From contig NZ_JAPSIB010000016.1 in assembly GCF_031179145.1 (NCBI RefSeq), positions 17,212 through 81,211 on the forward strand: a stretch of DNA of 64,000 nucleotides, given 5' to 3'. The position numbers were made by a program, and so were the translations under genes. Shown here piece by piece: positions 31,557 to 40,410 of this stretch (positions are counted from its first letter, which is position 1; every line of letters begins with the position of its first letter). The notes beneath the pieces are model-generated. The model worked only from the letters and a program-made list of their open reading frames with translations, ran no database searches and was not told the DNA's origin. The DNA is from Brevibacterium sp. Lineage in GTDB: Bacteria; Actinomycetota; Actinomycetes; Actinomycetales; Brevibacteriaceae.

Positions 31557-33062
31557 ATGTCAGCTCCGATCATCGACGACAAGACCCGCTACCGGCCGGA
31601 ACCATCGGTGCTCACTGCGCTGAAGTCCCCGCGCATCCTCACCCGTGAGGTTCTCGCCGGTCTGGTGGTGGCTCTCGCCCTGATCCCCGAGGCGATCTCG
31701 TTCTCGATCATCGCCGGCGTGGACCCGAAGGTGGGGCTCTTCTCCTCGTTCGTCATGGCGGTCACCATCGCCTTCGTCGGCGGGCGGCCCGCGATGATCA
31801 CAGCAGCGACCGGGGCCGTCGCCCTCGTCATCGCCCCCGTCGCCCGCGAGCACGGATTCGACTACTTCGTCGCCACCGTCCTGCTCGCCGGAGTGCTCCA
31901 GATCCTGCTGGCCGTCTGCGGCGTCGCCAAGCTCATGCGCTTCATCCCCCGCAGCGTCATGGTCGGGTTCGTCAACGCCTTGGCCATTCTCATCTTCTCC
32001 GCCCAGCTGCCCCAGCTGATCGGCGTTCCGTGGCTGGTCTACCCCTTGGTCGCGGCAGGCCTCGTCGTCATGGTGCTCATGCCCAAGATCACGAAGGTCG
32101 TTCCCGCACCCCTGATCGCCATCCTCATCGTCACCGCTGTGGTCGTGACCTTCGCGGTCAGCGTCCCCACCGTCGCCGACCAGGGCGAACTGCCGCGCAG
32201 CCTGCCCGAGCTCTTCATCCCGCAGGTTCCGCTGACCTGGGAGACGTTCACGACCATCGCCCCCTACGCCCTGGCGATGGCTCTCGTCGGCCTGATGGAG
32301 TCACTGATGACGGCGAAACTCGTCGACGACGTCACCGACACCCGTTCGGACAAGACCCGTGAGAGCTGGGGCCAGGGCGTGGCCAACGTCGCCTCGGGAC
32401 TGTTCGGCGGCATGGGCGGCTGCGCGATGATCGGTCAGACCATGATCAACGTCAAAGCCTCCGGCGCCCGCACCCGGATCTCGACGTTCCTCGCCGGCAC
32501 CTTCCTGCTCATCCTCGTCGTGGTCCTCGGCGACCTCGTCGGCATCATCCCGATGGCGGCGCTGGTCGCCGTCATGATCATGGTCTCCGTCGGCACCTTC
32601 GACTGGCATTCGATCATGCCATCGACGCTGAAGATGATGCCCAAGAGCGAGACCTTCGTCATGCTCGCCACGGTCGCCGTGGTCGTCGCCACCCACAATC
32701 TCGCCATCGGCGTCGTCGTCGGCGTCTTCGTCGCCAGCGTCCTCTTCGTCCGCCGGGTCGCCCACTTCGTCACGGTCGTCCGCACGCTCAGCGACGACGA
32801 GGCGACCGTCCACTACACCGTCACCGGTGAGCTCTTCTTCGCCTCGAGCAATGACCTCACCACCCAGTTCGAATACTCACACGACCCCGACCGCGTCGTC
32901 GTCGACATGACGCAGTCCCATGTCTGGGACGCCTCGACGGTGGCAGCGCTCGATGCCATCGTGACGAAGTACGAACAGTACGGGAAGACAGTGGAACTCA
33001 TCGGAATGAACGCCTACACTGAGCAGTTCCACGCCCGACTCTCGGGCGGCCTGGGCGCCTGA
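31557..33062 (+). CDS. SulP family anion transporter with STAS domain
   Basis: 501 residues. About 11-12 membrane helices: [38 protein letters not shown] is the SulP signature, followed by [21 protein letters not shown] and the conserved [14 protein letters not shown] ... [38 protein letters not shown]. The C-terminal 110 residues form a STAS domain ([13 protein letters not shown] ... [22 protein letters not shown]). Substrate may be sulfate or another anion such as bicarbonate; the sequence does not say. Start at 31557 has CGAGGAG ahead. Controlled by the divergent MerR; 32 bases upstream of the M20 hydrolase gene. Confidence 0.9.
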   Translation: MSAPIIDDKTRYRPEPSVLTALKSPRILTREVLAGLVVALALIPEAISFSIIAGVDPKVGLFSSFVMAVTIAFVGGRPAMITAATGAVALVIAPVAREHGFDYFVATVLLAGVLQILLAVCGVAKLMRFIPRSVMVGFVNALAILIFSAQLPQLIGVPWLVYPLVAAGLVVMVLMPKITKVVPAPLIAILIVTAVVVTFAVSVPTVADQGELPRSLPELFIPQVPLTWETFTTIAPYALAMALVGLMESLMTAKLVDDVTDTRSDKTRESWGQGVANVASGLFGGMGGCAMIGQTMINVKASGARTRISTFLAGTFLLILVVVLGDLVGIIPMAALVAVMIMVSVGTFDWHSIMPSTLKMMPKSETFVMLATVAVVVATHNLAIGVVVGVFVASVLFVRRVAHFVTVVRTLSDDEATVHYTVTGELFFASSNDLTTQFEYSHDPDRVVVDMTQSHVWDASTVAALDAIVTKYEQYGKTVELIGMNAYTEQFHARLSGGLGA

Positions 33063-33094
33063 CCTCGACCGCCCCACCGAAGAAGGACTCGACG

Positions 33095-34336
33095 ATGAGC
33101 ACGATCACGCCGGCAGCCGACCGCTTCGAATCCGAACTCAGAGAACTGTCGACCCTCGTCGACAGCGACCAGCCGGGATGGACGCGCCGGGCGCTCAGCG
33201 AGGTCGACGTCGTCGGCCGCCGCTACGCCCGCTCACTGATGGACCAGGCAGGGCTGACCACGCGCATCGACGGCGCCGGGAACGTCATCGGAGTCCTACC
33301 AGGTCGCCTCGGCGGCAGGGAGATCATGCTCGGCTCACACACCGACACGGTCGACGGCGGCGGCCGCTACGACGGGATCACCGGCGTCCTCGGCGCCATC
33401 GAAGTGGTCAGGCTGCTGCGCGAGAACGACATCCGGCTCGATCACGACCTGGTCGTGGTCGTGTTCTTCAACGAGGAGCCCAACGATTTCGGCTTCTTCT
33501 GCGTCGGTTCCCGGGCGATGACAGGCCGGGTCGACCGCTCGACCCTGGCGGCAACCGACATCCACGGCCGCACTCTGGCGTCGGCGCTGCCCGATTCCGG
33601 GATCGATCCGGAGGCGTTCCTGCGCGCGCAGTACGACTTCTCGAAGGTCAGCGCGTTCCTCGAACTCCACATCGAGCAGGGCCCCGAGCTCGAGCGGATG
33701 GACCGGCAGATCGGGGTCGTGGAGACGATCACCGGCATCAATCACTTCCGCGCCCTGTTCACCGGCAGGCAGGATCACGCCGGAACCACTCCGATGGACG
33801 TCCGCGCCGACGCCGGGTGTGCGGCAGCGGGCACGGTCCTGGCCGTCGAGGCCATCGCGGAGTCGGGAACCAGCACCCGCGGCACGTCCGGTCAGATCGC
33901 CTTCACCCCGGAGGCCGTCAACGTCGTCACCGCCCGCGCAGTCGTCGAGGGCGAGTTCCGCGGTCCTGACGGGTCCTGGCTGCAGGAGGCCGAACGCCGC
34001 CTCACCGAGGCGGCCGCGCAGCAGGCGGCCAAGCGCGGTGTGAGCGTGGAGATGGAGTGGACGACCGACGATGCCCCGGTCCCCCTGGACGAACCGATCA
34101 CCTCCACCGTCGCCGGGGTGGCCGACGACCTCGGATTCTCCCGTGCGACGATGTTCTCCGGGGCCGGTCATGACGCGGGAATCATCGCCGCGAAGACGCA
34201 GACCGGCATGATCTTCGTCCCCTCGCATGACGGCCGCAGCCACTGCCCGGAGGAGTTCACCGAGCTCAGCGCCATCGTGCCCGGGATCTCCGTCCTGCTC
34301 GAGACCGTGCTGCGCCTGGACTCCTCGCTCAACTGA
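33095..34336 (+). CDS. M20 family Zn-hydrolase (allantoate amidohydrolase/N-carbamoylase type)
   Basis: 413 residues, close to HyuC/AllC/beta-ureidopropionase-like enzymes. Metal ligands and motifs: MLGSHTDTVDGGGRYDGITGVLGAIE, VVVFFNEEPNDFGFFCVGS (Glu pair), ELHIEQGPELE, and in the dimerisation part RQDHAGTTPMDVRADA; the C-terminal VPSHDGRSHCPEEF holds the last His. Such enzymes cleave N-carbamoyl or related amide nitrogen. It follows the SulP gene by 32 bases and may be co-transcribed, which could mean that the transporter carries an organic anion, but this is inference. Confidence 0.87.
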   Translation: MSTITPAADRFESELRELSTLVDSDQPGWTRRALSEVDVVGRRYARSLMDQAGLTTRIDGAGNVIGVLPGRLGGREIMLGSHTDTVDGGGRYDGITGVLGAIEVVRLLRENDIRLDHDLVVVVFFNEEPNDFGFFCVGSRAMTGRVDRSTLAATDIHGRTLASALPDSGIDPEAFLRAQYDFSKVSAFLELHIEQGPELERMDRQIGVVETITGINHFRALFTGRQDHAGTTPMDVRADAGCAAAGTVLAVEAIAESGTSTRGTSGQIAFTPEAVNVVTARAVVEGEFRGPDGSWLQEAERRLTEAAAQQAAKRGVSVEMEWTTDDAPVPLDEPITSTVAGVADDLGFSRATMFSGAGHDAGIIAAKTQTGMIFVPSHDGRSHCPEEFTELSAIVPGISVLLETVLRLDSSLN

Positions 34337-34375
34337 CTGCCACGCTCCCACCAGCGCCGACACAGCCTCGGCGAA

Positions 34376-34381
34376 TAGACT
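34376..34381 (+). promoter_or_regulatory. Candidate -10 of the MT0933-like gene
   Basis: TAGACT lies 36 bases before the ATG at 34418, which also has AAGGG upstream. Confidence 0.35.
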
Positions 34382-34417
34382 TCGAAGGTCCGAGTCACCA
34401 CCGATGAAGGGTCGACG

Positions 34418-34804
34418 ATGTCATTCGACAAGTTCCTCAACAAAGCCAAGAACCTCGCCAACGATCCGAAGGTCCGGGAGAAGCTCAAGTCGGACAAGGC
34501 CGAGAGGGTCAGCGACTCGTTCCTCGACAAAGCCGCGGGTGCGGCTGATTCCCTGACCAAGGGCAAGCACCGCGACCGGATCCAGAAGGCGCGCGACGCC
34601 GCCGATCGTGCCGTCGGCACCGATGGTCCCAGCCACACCGATGGACCGGGTCGCACCGATGGTCCCGGTCGCGCTGATGGTCCCGGTCGCGCCGATGGTC
34701 CCGCTGCCGGCAGCCCTGAGGCCCCGCGTGATCCCCGCTCCCAGGGACCCGGCGAGGAGCCTCACGATCCCCGTGGGAATCCGGGGGATCCCCGTCCCTA
34801 CTGA
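34418..34804 (+). CDS. MT0933-like (PF14013 type) small protein with DGPGR repeats
   Basis: 128 residues. Residues 1-65 match the short MT0933-antitoxin-like family: FDKFLNKAKNLANDPKVREKL, then DSLTKGKHRDRIQKARDAADRAVG. Residues 67-95 are repeats of DGPGRT/A, followed by a Pro/Gly/Asp-rich tail. No toxin gene is adjacent, so the antitoxin label is only a family name. The repeat is encoded by an 18-bp unit. Its stop overlaps the stop of the convergent gene by 7 bases. Confidence 0.6.
   Translation: MSFDKFLNKAKNLANDPKVREKLKSDKAERVSDSFLDKAAGAADSLTKGKHRDRIQKARDAADRAVGTDGPSHTDGPGRTDGPGRADGPGRADGPAAGSPEAPRDPRSQGPGEEPHDPRGNPGDPRPY
34619..34704. repeat. 18-bp in-frame tandem repeat
   Basis: About 4.7 copies of GATGGTCCCGGTCGCGCC with substitutions encode DGPGRA-type hexapeptides. 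In frame, so copy number can change without breaking the protein. Confidence 0.85.
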
Positions 34805-35643
34805 ACCGTCACCGAGGCGGTGGAACGGGGATCTGCGGAGAGGACGATGCGCAGATCCCCGGCAGTGCCGAATTCGTCCTGCTCGACGGTCCATCCGCCG
34901 GCGTCCTTCCTTCCGCACGGTGTGACGTCCGGAGGAATGGTCACGCAGCCCACCGAATCAACCGGAACCGCCGACCGGACGGTGACATCGCCGCTGCGCA
35001 GCGGCCGGACATGGATGACTGCCGCAGCAGTCCGCTCTGTGACAGCAGTCCGCTCTGTGACAGCAGTCCGCTGCGTGCCAGCAGCTCGCTCCGTGACAGC
35101 AGCCCGCTCCGTGCCAGCAGTCCGCTCTGTGCCAGCAGTCCTCTGCGTGCCACCAGTCCGTTCCGTTCTCTCGGTCGGCCGGCCTCCCGACGCAATCGCG
35201 CTCGCCCCGGTCACGGTGTAGCCGAACGTCGCCGTGTGCTCGCCTTCGCCGAGCGCCTCCTCGACCTCCATCTCGACCGCATGTTCGGTTCGGTCCACCT
35301 CGGCGTCCTGGTGCGAGCCGTCGACCGTCACCTCGAGGTCGGAATACTCGGCCCTCAGATAGTCAGGGATGGGCCCGTCGCTGTTCGGGAGCCGGAAGCC
35401 GTCATGAATGGTGCCGCCGAGGGTCATGCGGGTCGAGAAGGCCATGTCAACGGTCTGCTCCATAGACACCCGGTAGCTCCCGTCGGCATGAATGCTCACC
35501 GTATGCGTCGCCGTGTTCGACCGCACCGGGTTCGGCGCCGCGACGACCGCGGTTCCAGAACCGGCCGCAATCAGGACGACGCCGAGGCCGAGAACGGCGT
35601 GGAGCCCGGCGAGTGCCTGGGCCCACCTCATCCCGACCATCAT
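34798..35643 (-). CDS. Secreted/membrane DUF2207-like protein with TERTAG repeats
   Basis: 281 residues. An N-terminal hydrophobic segment (ALAGLHAVLGLGVVLIAAGSG) is followed by a beta-rich domain (VSIHADGSYRVSMEQTVDMAF; LRAEYSDLEVTVDGSHQDAE; GEHTATFGYTVTG) reminiscent of DUF2207 N-terminal parts. Residues 157-207 are eight six-residue repeats of T(E/Q)R(T/A)A(G/V). A short C-terminal beta region has two Cys (VGCVTIPPDVTPCGRK). Its ATG overlaps the stop of the gene at 35640-36452 by 4 bases; that gene has a similar domain, so they likely act together at the cell surface. No function known. Confidence 0.6.
   Translation of the reverse strand: MMVGMRWAQALAGLHAVLGLGVVLIAAGSGTAVVAAPNPVRSNTATHTVSIHADGSYRVSMEQTVDMAFSTRMTLGGTIHDGFRLPNSDGPIPDYLRAEYSDLEVTVDGSHQDAEVDRTEHAVEMEVEEALGEGEHTATFGYTVTGASAIASGGRPTERTERTGGTQRTAGTERTAGTERAAVTERAAGTQRTAVTERTAVTERTAAAVIHVRPLRSGDVTVRSAVPVDSVGCVTIPPDVTPCGRKDAGGWTVEQDEFGTAGDLRIVLSADPRSTASVTVQ
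35023..35175. repeat. 18-bp in-frame tandem repeat, eight copies
   Basis: Plus-strand units vary around GTCCGCTCTGTGACAGCA and encode (minus strand) the hexapeptide TERTAV and its variants. Same period as the repeat in the convergent neighbour 320 bp away, but a different sequence. Confidence 0.85.
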
Positions 35644-36452
35644 GACGGGTGGCGGTCGACGACGAGGGGCGCAGCCGTGACGTCACCGGGTGCGGCGAAG
35701 GCGACCGCATCGATTCTCGTGAACGGATCGTCGGTCCAGCGCAGAACCGAGGGATCCGATTCGACGTCGGGCTCCCGCAGTCCCTGACAGGAAGCATCAG
35801 GGGCGAACGTGACATTGCTGGGAAGACATTCGACGGCCGCACCGGCAGGGACGGTCAGCGACCGATAGCTGCGCGCGTCCTCGGGCCCATGCGGAAATCG
35901 CAGCGGCATCACGAACAGATTGCGCCCCTCCACCGCGACGAACACATCCGCGAGGACATAGTCGACCGTCACGGCATGACGTCCGGACGACCAGCGCCCA
36001 CGATCCGGCGGCGCGATGGTGAAGACGACGTCGTCGTGGAAGAGGTCCTCGACGTGGGCGTCCCGGACCACGGTCAGGTCGACCGCCTCGGCGGAGGGAC
36101 TGCTCACGTCCTGGGCGCTCACCTGGCTCACGCGCGGCAGAACCGCATACTGTGCGTCGCGGTCGCGGTCGATCCACCCGATGCCGATGCCGCCGATCGC
36201 CCACCTCACTGGCCTCTCGCTTCCGACCGGGGTGTCGAAGACGAGCAGCTGGGAGACCGCGAGCGTGCCGTCGCTGCGCACGGTGACGTCGAGCGAGATC
36301 TCCTCCGGGGTCACCGCCTCGACCGGAAGGCCGCTGTCGCTGCGAGGCTCGATCGGCGGGTGGCGGAGCACGCTGACGATGACGACCAGCGCGATCACGG
36401 TCGCCACCGCCGCCAGTGCGACGGCGATGATCCGGGTTCTGGTCGAGCTCAT
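35640..36452 (-). CDS. Membrane-anchored DUF2207-like protein
   Basis: 270 residues. One N-terminal helix (IIAVALAAVATVIALVVIVSVL) anchors an extracellular beta domain: ISLDVTVRSDGTLAVSQLLVFDTPVGSERPVRWAIGGIGI, VRDAHVEDLFHDDVVFTI, and VDYVLADVFVAVEGRNLFVMPLRFP, the pattern of the DUF2207 N-terminal region. The usual long C-terminal membrane part of DUF2207 proteins is missing. First gene of a two-gene unit with 34798-35643. Two cysteines (ECLP ... SCQG) may form a disulfide. Confidence 0.6.
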   Translation of the reverse strand: MSSTRTRIIAVALAAVATVIALVVIVSVLRHPPIEPRSDSGLPVEAVTPEEISLDVTVRSDGTLAVSQLLVFDTPVGSERPVRWAIGGIGIGWIDRDRDAQYAVLPRVSQVSAQDVSSPSAEAVDLTVVRDAHVEDLFHDDVVFTIAPPDRGRWSSGRHAVTVDYVLADVFVAVEGRNLFVMPLRFPHGPEDARSYRSLTVPAGAAVECLPSNVTFAPDASCQGLREPDVESDPSVLRWTDDPFTRIDAVAFAAPGDVTAAPLVVDRHPS

Positions 36453-36538
36453 GCTTCGACCCTAGATCGACGACGCTCGGCAGGGCCCCCTTGGGTGTGC
36501 CCATTCTGCAACCGCCGTGGCGGATCGGTCACTGCCCC

Positions 36539-36544
36539 TAGACT
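36539..36544 (+). promoter_or_regulatory. -10 element of leaderless glsA
   Basis: TAGACT, seven bases (GGCCCCC), then ATG at 36552. No Shine-Dalgarno is present. Confidence 0.5.
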
Positions 36545-36551
36545 GGCCCCC

Positions 36552-37865
36552 ATGCGATCACCCATTCCCGACTACCTCGATGAGATCCTCGACAAGCACC
36601 GGCAGGACCGGTCAGGGGCGCCCGCGGACTACATTCCCGCCCTCGCCGCGGCCGATCCGGAGAAGCTGGCGATCTGCATCTCCACCCTCGACGGCATCGA
36701 ATACGCCTCAGGCGACTCCGACTACGCGTTCACCATCCAGTCGATGTCGAAGCCGTTCGTCTACGGAATGGCCCTTGAGCGGTTGGGGATGTCCGCCGTG
36801 CTCGACAGGGTCGGTGTCGAGCCCACCGGTGAGGCCTTCAACGAGCTCTCCCTCGACGAGACCTCGGGCAAACCGCTCAACCCGATGATCAACGCGGGTG
36901 CGATCACCGTCCACTCACTCCTCGGGCCGTCGGGGTCGAGCGCTGCCGAGCGTGCGGAGATCGTGCGGGCGGGACTGTCCGAGTTCGCCGGCCGGGAGCT
37001 GACCATCGACGGCTCCGTGGCCGAGAGCGAACGCGCCGGCGCCTACCGCAACATCGCGATCGCCAACATGCTCCGCTCCTATGACGTCATCACCGATGAT
37101 CCCGACGAGGCGGTCAACGGCTACATCGACCAGTGCTCCGTCCTCGTCACGGTTGCCGATCTCGCCCTCATGGCAGCGACCCTGGCCGGCGGCGGGATCA
37201 ATCCCAAAACGGGCAGACAGGTGCTGTCCCCGCGGGTGAACCGGCAGGTGCTGGGCGTGATGATGACCTGCGGAATGTACGACGTGGCCGGTGACTGGAT
37301 GACCGAGGTCGGCGTGCCTGCCAAGAGCGGCGTCTCCGGCGGCGTCTTCGGGGTCCTCCCAGGCCAGCTCGGCATCTCAGTGTATTCGCCGCGGCTCGAC
37401 AGCCACGGGTCGAGCGTGCGCGGAACGAACATCTTCCACACCCTCTCCGACGACATGGGCCTGCACATCATGGAGGCTCCGGAGCCTGCCCGCTCGATCA
37501 TCCGCCGCGACCGCCGCTTCGTCGGAGCGAACGGAGAGATGGTGCGCATCTGCAGCCTCCAGGGTCTGATCCAGTGGAGCGGCGCGGAGAACGTCCTGCG
37601 CACCATGGACGAGCCCGACTCCACGACAACGGTCTTCGTCCTCGATCTGCGCCGTGTGTATTCGATCAACGACGTCGCCCGCCGTCTGTTCACCGAGGCT
37701 CTGGCGCGGATGAAGAACGCCGGCGTCCGCGTCGTGCTGATGGATCCGGAGAACCTGCTCGAGTGCGCCGGCCCCGGCTCGCCCCTGCCCGACGTCAAGC
37801 TCATCGACTCCCTCAAACCGCTCAAGGGCCTCAAGCGGCTCCGGAACGCACGTTTGCTAAGGTAA
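36552..37865 (+). CDS. glsA: Glutaminase A with C-terminal STAS domain
   Basis: Hydrolyses glutamine to glutamate and ammonia. 437 residues. The beta-lactamase-like core has the Ser64-x-x-Lys67 pair (IQSMSKPFVYGMAL), then PLNPMINAGAITVHSL, ESERAGAYRNIAIANML, and VPAKSGVSGGVFGVLPGQLGI-VYSPRLD. Residues about 330-430 form a STAS domain (TTTVFVLDLRRVYSINDVARRLFTEALARMKNAGVRVVLMDPE), a known extension in actinobacterial glutaminases. The frame is open far upstream, but the ATG at 36552 has a leaderless TAGACT and begins the conserved part. Its last codons overlap the iron box of the next gene. Confidence 0.93.
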   Translation: MRSPIPDYLDEILDKHRQDRSGAPADYIPALAAADPEKLAICISTLDGIEYASGDSDYAFTIQSMSKPFVYGMALERLGMSAVLDRVGVEPTGEAFNELSLDETSGKPLNPMINAGAITVHSLLGPSGSSAAERAEIVRAGLSEFAGRELTIDGSVAESERAGAYRNIAIANMLRSYDVITDDPDEAVNGYIDQCSVLVTVADLALMAATLAGGGINPKTGRQVLSPRVNRQVLGVMMTCGMYDVAGDWMTEVGVPAKSGVSGGVFGVLPGQLGISVYSPRLDSHGSSVRGTNIFHTLSDDMGLHIMEAPEPARSIIRRDRRFVGANGEMVRICSLQGLIQWSGAENVLRTMDEPDSTTTVFVLDLRRVYSINDVARRLFTEALARMKNAGVRVVLMDPENLLECAGPGSPLPDVKLIDSLKPLKGLKRLRNARLLR

Positions 37866-37872
37866 GCCTTAG
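37857..37872 (+). promoter_or_regulatory. Iron box (DtxR/IdeR-type operator)
   Basis: CTAAGGTAAGCCTTAG is a near-perfect palindrome of the AGGTWAGSCTWACCT type. It contains a possible -10 (TAAGGT), overlaps the glsA stop codon, and lies 56 bases before a siderophore-interacting protein gene, which is what an iron-repressed promoter should control. Confidence 0.75.
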
Positions 37873-37927
37873 TTCACGCCGAGGTGATTCCGTCCCCTCG
37901 CCCCGACTCCCCCGGAAGGGATTTCGC

Positions 37928-38746
37928 TTGACCTCCTCGCCCGCCTCCGCACAGGCGCCTGTGCGTCCACCTCGCCCGCAAGCCGTCCTCACCGTCACCG
38001 CGGTCGAGGAGGTCACCCCGAACCTGATCCGGATCACCGCCGGCGGAGAGGGCTTCGAGGCCCTGAACCTCAACGAGTGCACGGACAAGTACGTGAAGAT
38101 CCTCTTCGCCGACCCTCGGCATGGGCTCATCCCGCCCTACGACCTGGCCTCGCTGCGTGACTTCGCGCCGGAGAAGCTGCCCCGCAACCGCACCTACACG
38201 CTGCGGAACGTCGACGCCGAGGCGAAGACTGTGACGATCGACTTCGTCGTCCATGGCGACGACGGGATCGCCGGTCCCTGGGCAAGGAGTGCGCGGCCGG
38301 GCAACACCCTCACCATGAGCGGAGCCGGCGGCAAGTACCGGCCGACGACGGACGCCCCCTGGCATCTGCTGATCGCTGATCACACGGCGCTGCCCGCAGT
38401 GTCCTCGGCGATCGAGGCGATGTCCACCGGCGCGAGCGGCGTCGTGCTCGCAGCCGTCGAGCACGACGAGGACCGGAAGCTGCCGGACGCACCGGCCGGC
38501 CTCGACGTCATCTGGGTGAGCAGCGACGACGAGCTGCTGGCCGCACTGCACGACCTCGACTGGCAGCAGGGCACTCCCCAGGTGTTCGCCCACGGGGAGC
38601 GAGAGACCATCAAGTCCGTACGGAAGATCCTCAAGCACCATCAGGTGCCGCGGGAGTCCCTGTCGATCTCCGCCTACTGGGCCAGGGGCCGCGCCGAGGA
38701 CCAGTTCCAGGCCGAGAAGCGCGAACCCGTCGGTCAGATCGACTGA
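37928..38746 (+). CDS. Siderophore-interacting protein (FAD ferric reductase, SIP type)
   Basis: Reduces iron from imported ferric siderophores. 272 residues from a TTG with GGAAGGG 7 bases ahead. N-terminal FAD-binding domain: VTPNLIRITAGGEGFEALNL, DKYVKILFADP, the FAD motif RNRTYTLRN and VTIDFVVHGDDGIAGPWARSARPGNTLTMSGAGGKY. C-terminal NAD(P)H-binding part: WHLLIADHTALPAVSSAIEAM, FAHGERETIKSVRKIL and SAYWARGRAEDQF, all SIP marks. A frame upstream stays open but carries no start with a binding site. An iron box lies directly upstream, consistent with repression in iron-rich cells. Confidence 0.92.
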   Translation: MTSSPASAQAPVRPPRPQAVLTVTAVEEVTPNLIRITAGGEGFEALNLNECTDKYVKILFADPRHGLIPPYDLASLRDFAPEKLPRNRTYTLRNVDAEAKTVTIDFVVHGDDGIAGPWARSARPGNTLTMSGAGGKYRPTTDAPWHLLIADHTALPAVSSAIEAMSTGASGVVLAAVEHDEDRKLPDAPAGLDVIWVSSDDELLAALHDLDWQQGTPQVFAHGERETIKSVRKILKHHQVPRESLSISAYWARGRAEDQFQAEKREPVGQID

Positions 38747-38776
38747 CCAGAGGGTCCGGCGCGCGGCGTCCGACGG

Positions 38777-39679
38777 TCAGTCGACCGCCTCGCTCGACTG
38801 CACCACGGTGGGTCTGCGCCCGCCGCGCTGGGCCCCGCTTCCGGCCAGGACCACGAGGACGATGCCCACAACCTGCCACAGCGCCGGAACCTGGGACAGG
38901 AACACGAGCCCGATGATCACTCCGAAGGCAGGTTCGAGTGCCATCAGGGTCCCGAACGCCGTCGGCGTCATCCGCCGCAGCGAGAGCATCTCGAGGCCGA
39001 ACGGCAGCACCGGCGCGAGCAGAGCCAGGCCCAGGGCGATGAGGATGACCCGCAGGTCGATGCCGCCGATCGCCTGCGGAGCTCCGACGATCGTCGTCAC
39101 GACCGCGGCGATCGGAATGGTGATCGCCAGTCCGGTGATTCCGGTGAACCGGTCCCCGATCCTCTGCGTGAGCAGGATGTAGGTCCCCCAGCCGAGTCCG
39201 GCAGCCGCGGCGAAGGCGATGCCGAGGGGATCGAACGTCGCGCCCCAGGGTTCGGTGAGCAGGACGACCCCGACGAGGGCGAGGGCCGGCCAGGCGAGCA
39301 TCTGCCTGTTCTTCGAGCGGATGGCGGCGACGACGAGCGGGCCGAGGAACTCGATCGCCACCGCGGTGCCGAGTGGAATCCTGTCGATCGCGGCCAGGAA
39401 CGCCGTCGTCATCAGACCACTGGCGACGCCAAGGCCGAGCAGCGGTGCAATGTCCTCTCTGCGGATCCTCCGCAGGGGTGGGCGCGCGATGACGACGAAG
39501 ATGACCGCGCCCATGCACAGTCGCAGCCAGGCGGTTCCCGCCGTGCCGACCTCGTCGAAGAGCACGACCGAGGAGGCGTTGCACAGCTGGATGAGCAGCA
39601 TTGCCGTGACCGCGAGCGACCATGGTGGCAGCACGTCGGCGACACCGCGCCCAAGGATCACATCCGGTTTCGGGGTCAT
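38777..39679 (-). CDS. EamA/DMT family transporter (RhtA-like)
   Basis: 300 residues with ten hydrophobic helices in two EamA halves. Typical stretches are SLAVTAMLLIQLCNASSVVLFDEVG-GTAWLRL, IDRIPLGTAVAIEFLGPLVVAAI and LSLRRMTPTAFGTLMALEPAFGVIIGLVFLSQ, as in the threonine/homoserine exporter RhtA. It is the last gene of an XRE-cupin, B3/B4, EamA operon and overlaps the B3/B4 gene by 4 bases. Substrate unknown; the regulator and B3/B4 protein suggest an amino acid or a small toxic analogue. Confidence 0.88.
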   Translation of the reverse strand: MTPKPDVILGRGVADVLPPWSLAVTAMLLIQLCNASSVVLFDEVGTAGTAWLRLCMGAVIFVVIARPPLRRIRREDIAPLLGLGVASGLMTTAFLAAIDRIPLGTAVAIEFLGPLVVAAIRSKNRQMLAWPALALVGVVLLTEPWGATFDPLGIAFAAAAGLGWGTYILLTQRIGDRFTGITGLAITIPIAAVVTTIVGAPQAIGGIDLRVILIALGLALLAPVLPFGLEMLSLRRMTPTAFGTLMALEPAFGVIIGLVFLSQVPALWQVVGIVLVVLAGSGAQRGGRRPTVVQSSEAVD

Positions 39680-40410
39680 GGAGCGCCCACCATGCGCCGT
39701 GCAATCGTCACGGACTCGCCCACGGTGGCGAGCGCCTCGGCGAGGGAGTCTCCTGCCGCGTTCAGGGCGTCATCGTCGATGGGATCGAGGACGTCGAGGA
39801 TGAAGAGCGCCGAGGTGGTCGTCTCCCGCAGCCCTGTCCGCCGGCCCTGGCGCCAGTTCCACCGGCGGCAGGTGACGCCCGCATCGTCGCACCACACGAC
39901 CTCACCCGGGTCGGGGTGCTCCGTCACATCCTGACCCCCGGCATTCGTGTCGAAGGCTTCGGTTCCGGTGGCGCGGATGAGCTTCGGCGCACCCTGGTAG
40001 GCGTCGAGGTCCTCACCGCCGAGAGGGATCCGATGGGTCACGGAGATCGCGTTGTAGATATCGGTGAGCCGATTGATGCGCGGCAGGCCCTTCTCAGCCC
40101 TCCGCATGAGTGCCTCGAGGCTGTTGCGCGTCTTCTGCGGTTTGGCCCCGAATGCGCGGTAGGCCTCGCGCCATGCCGCGATGTGGTCGACCTCGGTGAT
40201 GGGAGTCCGGGTGAGGATCTCTGCGGTCGATTCCTCGGCGGCGCGGAGCAGTGCCTCGCTGTGCTCATCTCCGGCGCCGGGCTCGATCCCCGAGGCCGCC
40301 AGGAACAGGACTCGGTAGTCGGGGCGCAGCTCGAACACCTCGGCGTCGACGGTCGCGGCGGCGAGGAAGTCGTCGAGCTTCGCCTTGGAATGGATCATGG
40401 TCTCAGTCAT
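39676..40410 (-). CDS. Free-standing B3/B4 (PheRS beta-like) domain protein
   Basis: 244 residues. It matches the tRNA-synthetase B3/B4 domain found in the PheRS beta subunit: ITEVDHIAAWREAYRAFGAKPQKTRNSLEALMRRAEKGLPRINRLTDIYNAISVTHRIPLGGEDLDAY, with the RNSLEAL and P-IN-LVDIYN-like signatures. Stand-alone copies are proposed to clear mischarged or unusual aminoacyl-tRNA or amino acids, but this is not proven. It overlaps its XRE-cupin regulator by 8 bases and the EamA transporter by 4 bases. Confidence 0.88.
   Translation of the reverse strand: MTETMIHSKAKLDDFLAAATVDAEVFELRPDYRVLFLAASGIEPGAGDEHSEALLRAAEESTAEILTRTPITEVDHIAAWREAYRAFGAKPQKTRNSLEALMRRAEKGLPRINRLTDIYNAISVTHRIPLGGEDLDAYQGAPKLIRATGTEAFDTNAGGQDVTEHPDPGEVVWCDDAGVTCRRWNWRQGRRTGLRETTTSALFILDVLDPIDDDALNAAGDSLAEALATVGESVTIARRMVGAP

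Noticed and set aside
34418..34804. Toxin-antitoxin module around the MT0933-like gene
   Set aside because: The label comes only from the family name. No toxin gene is next to it; the neighbours are a hydrolase and a surface protein.
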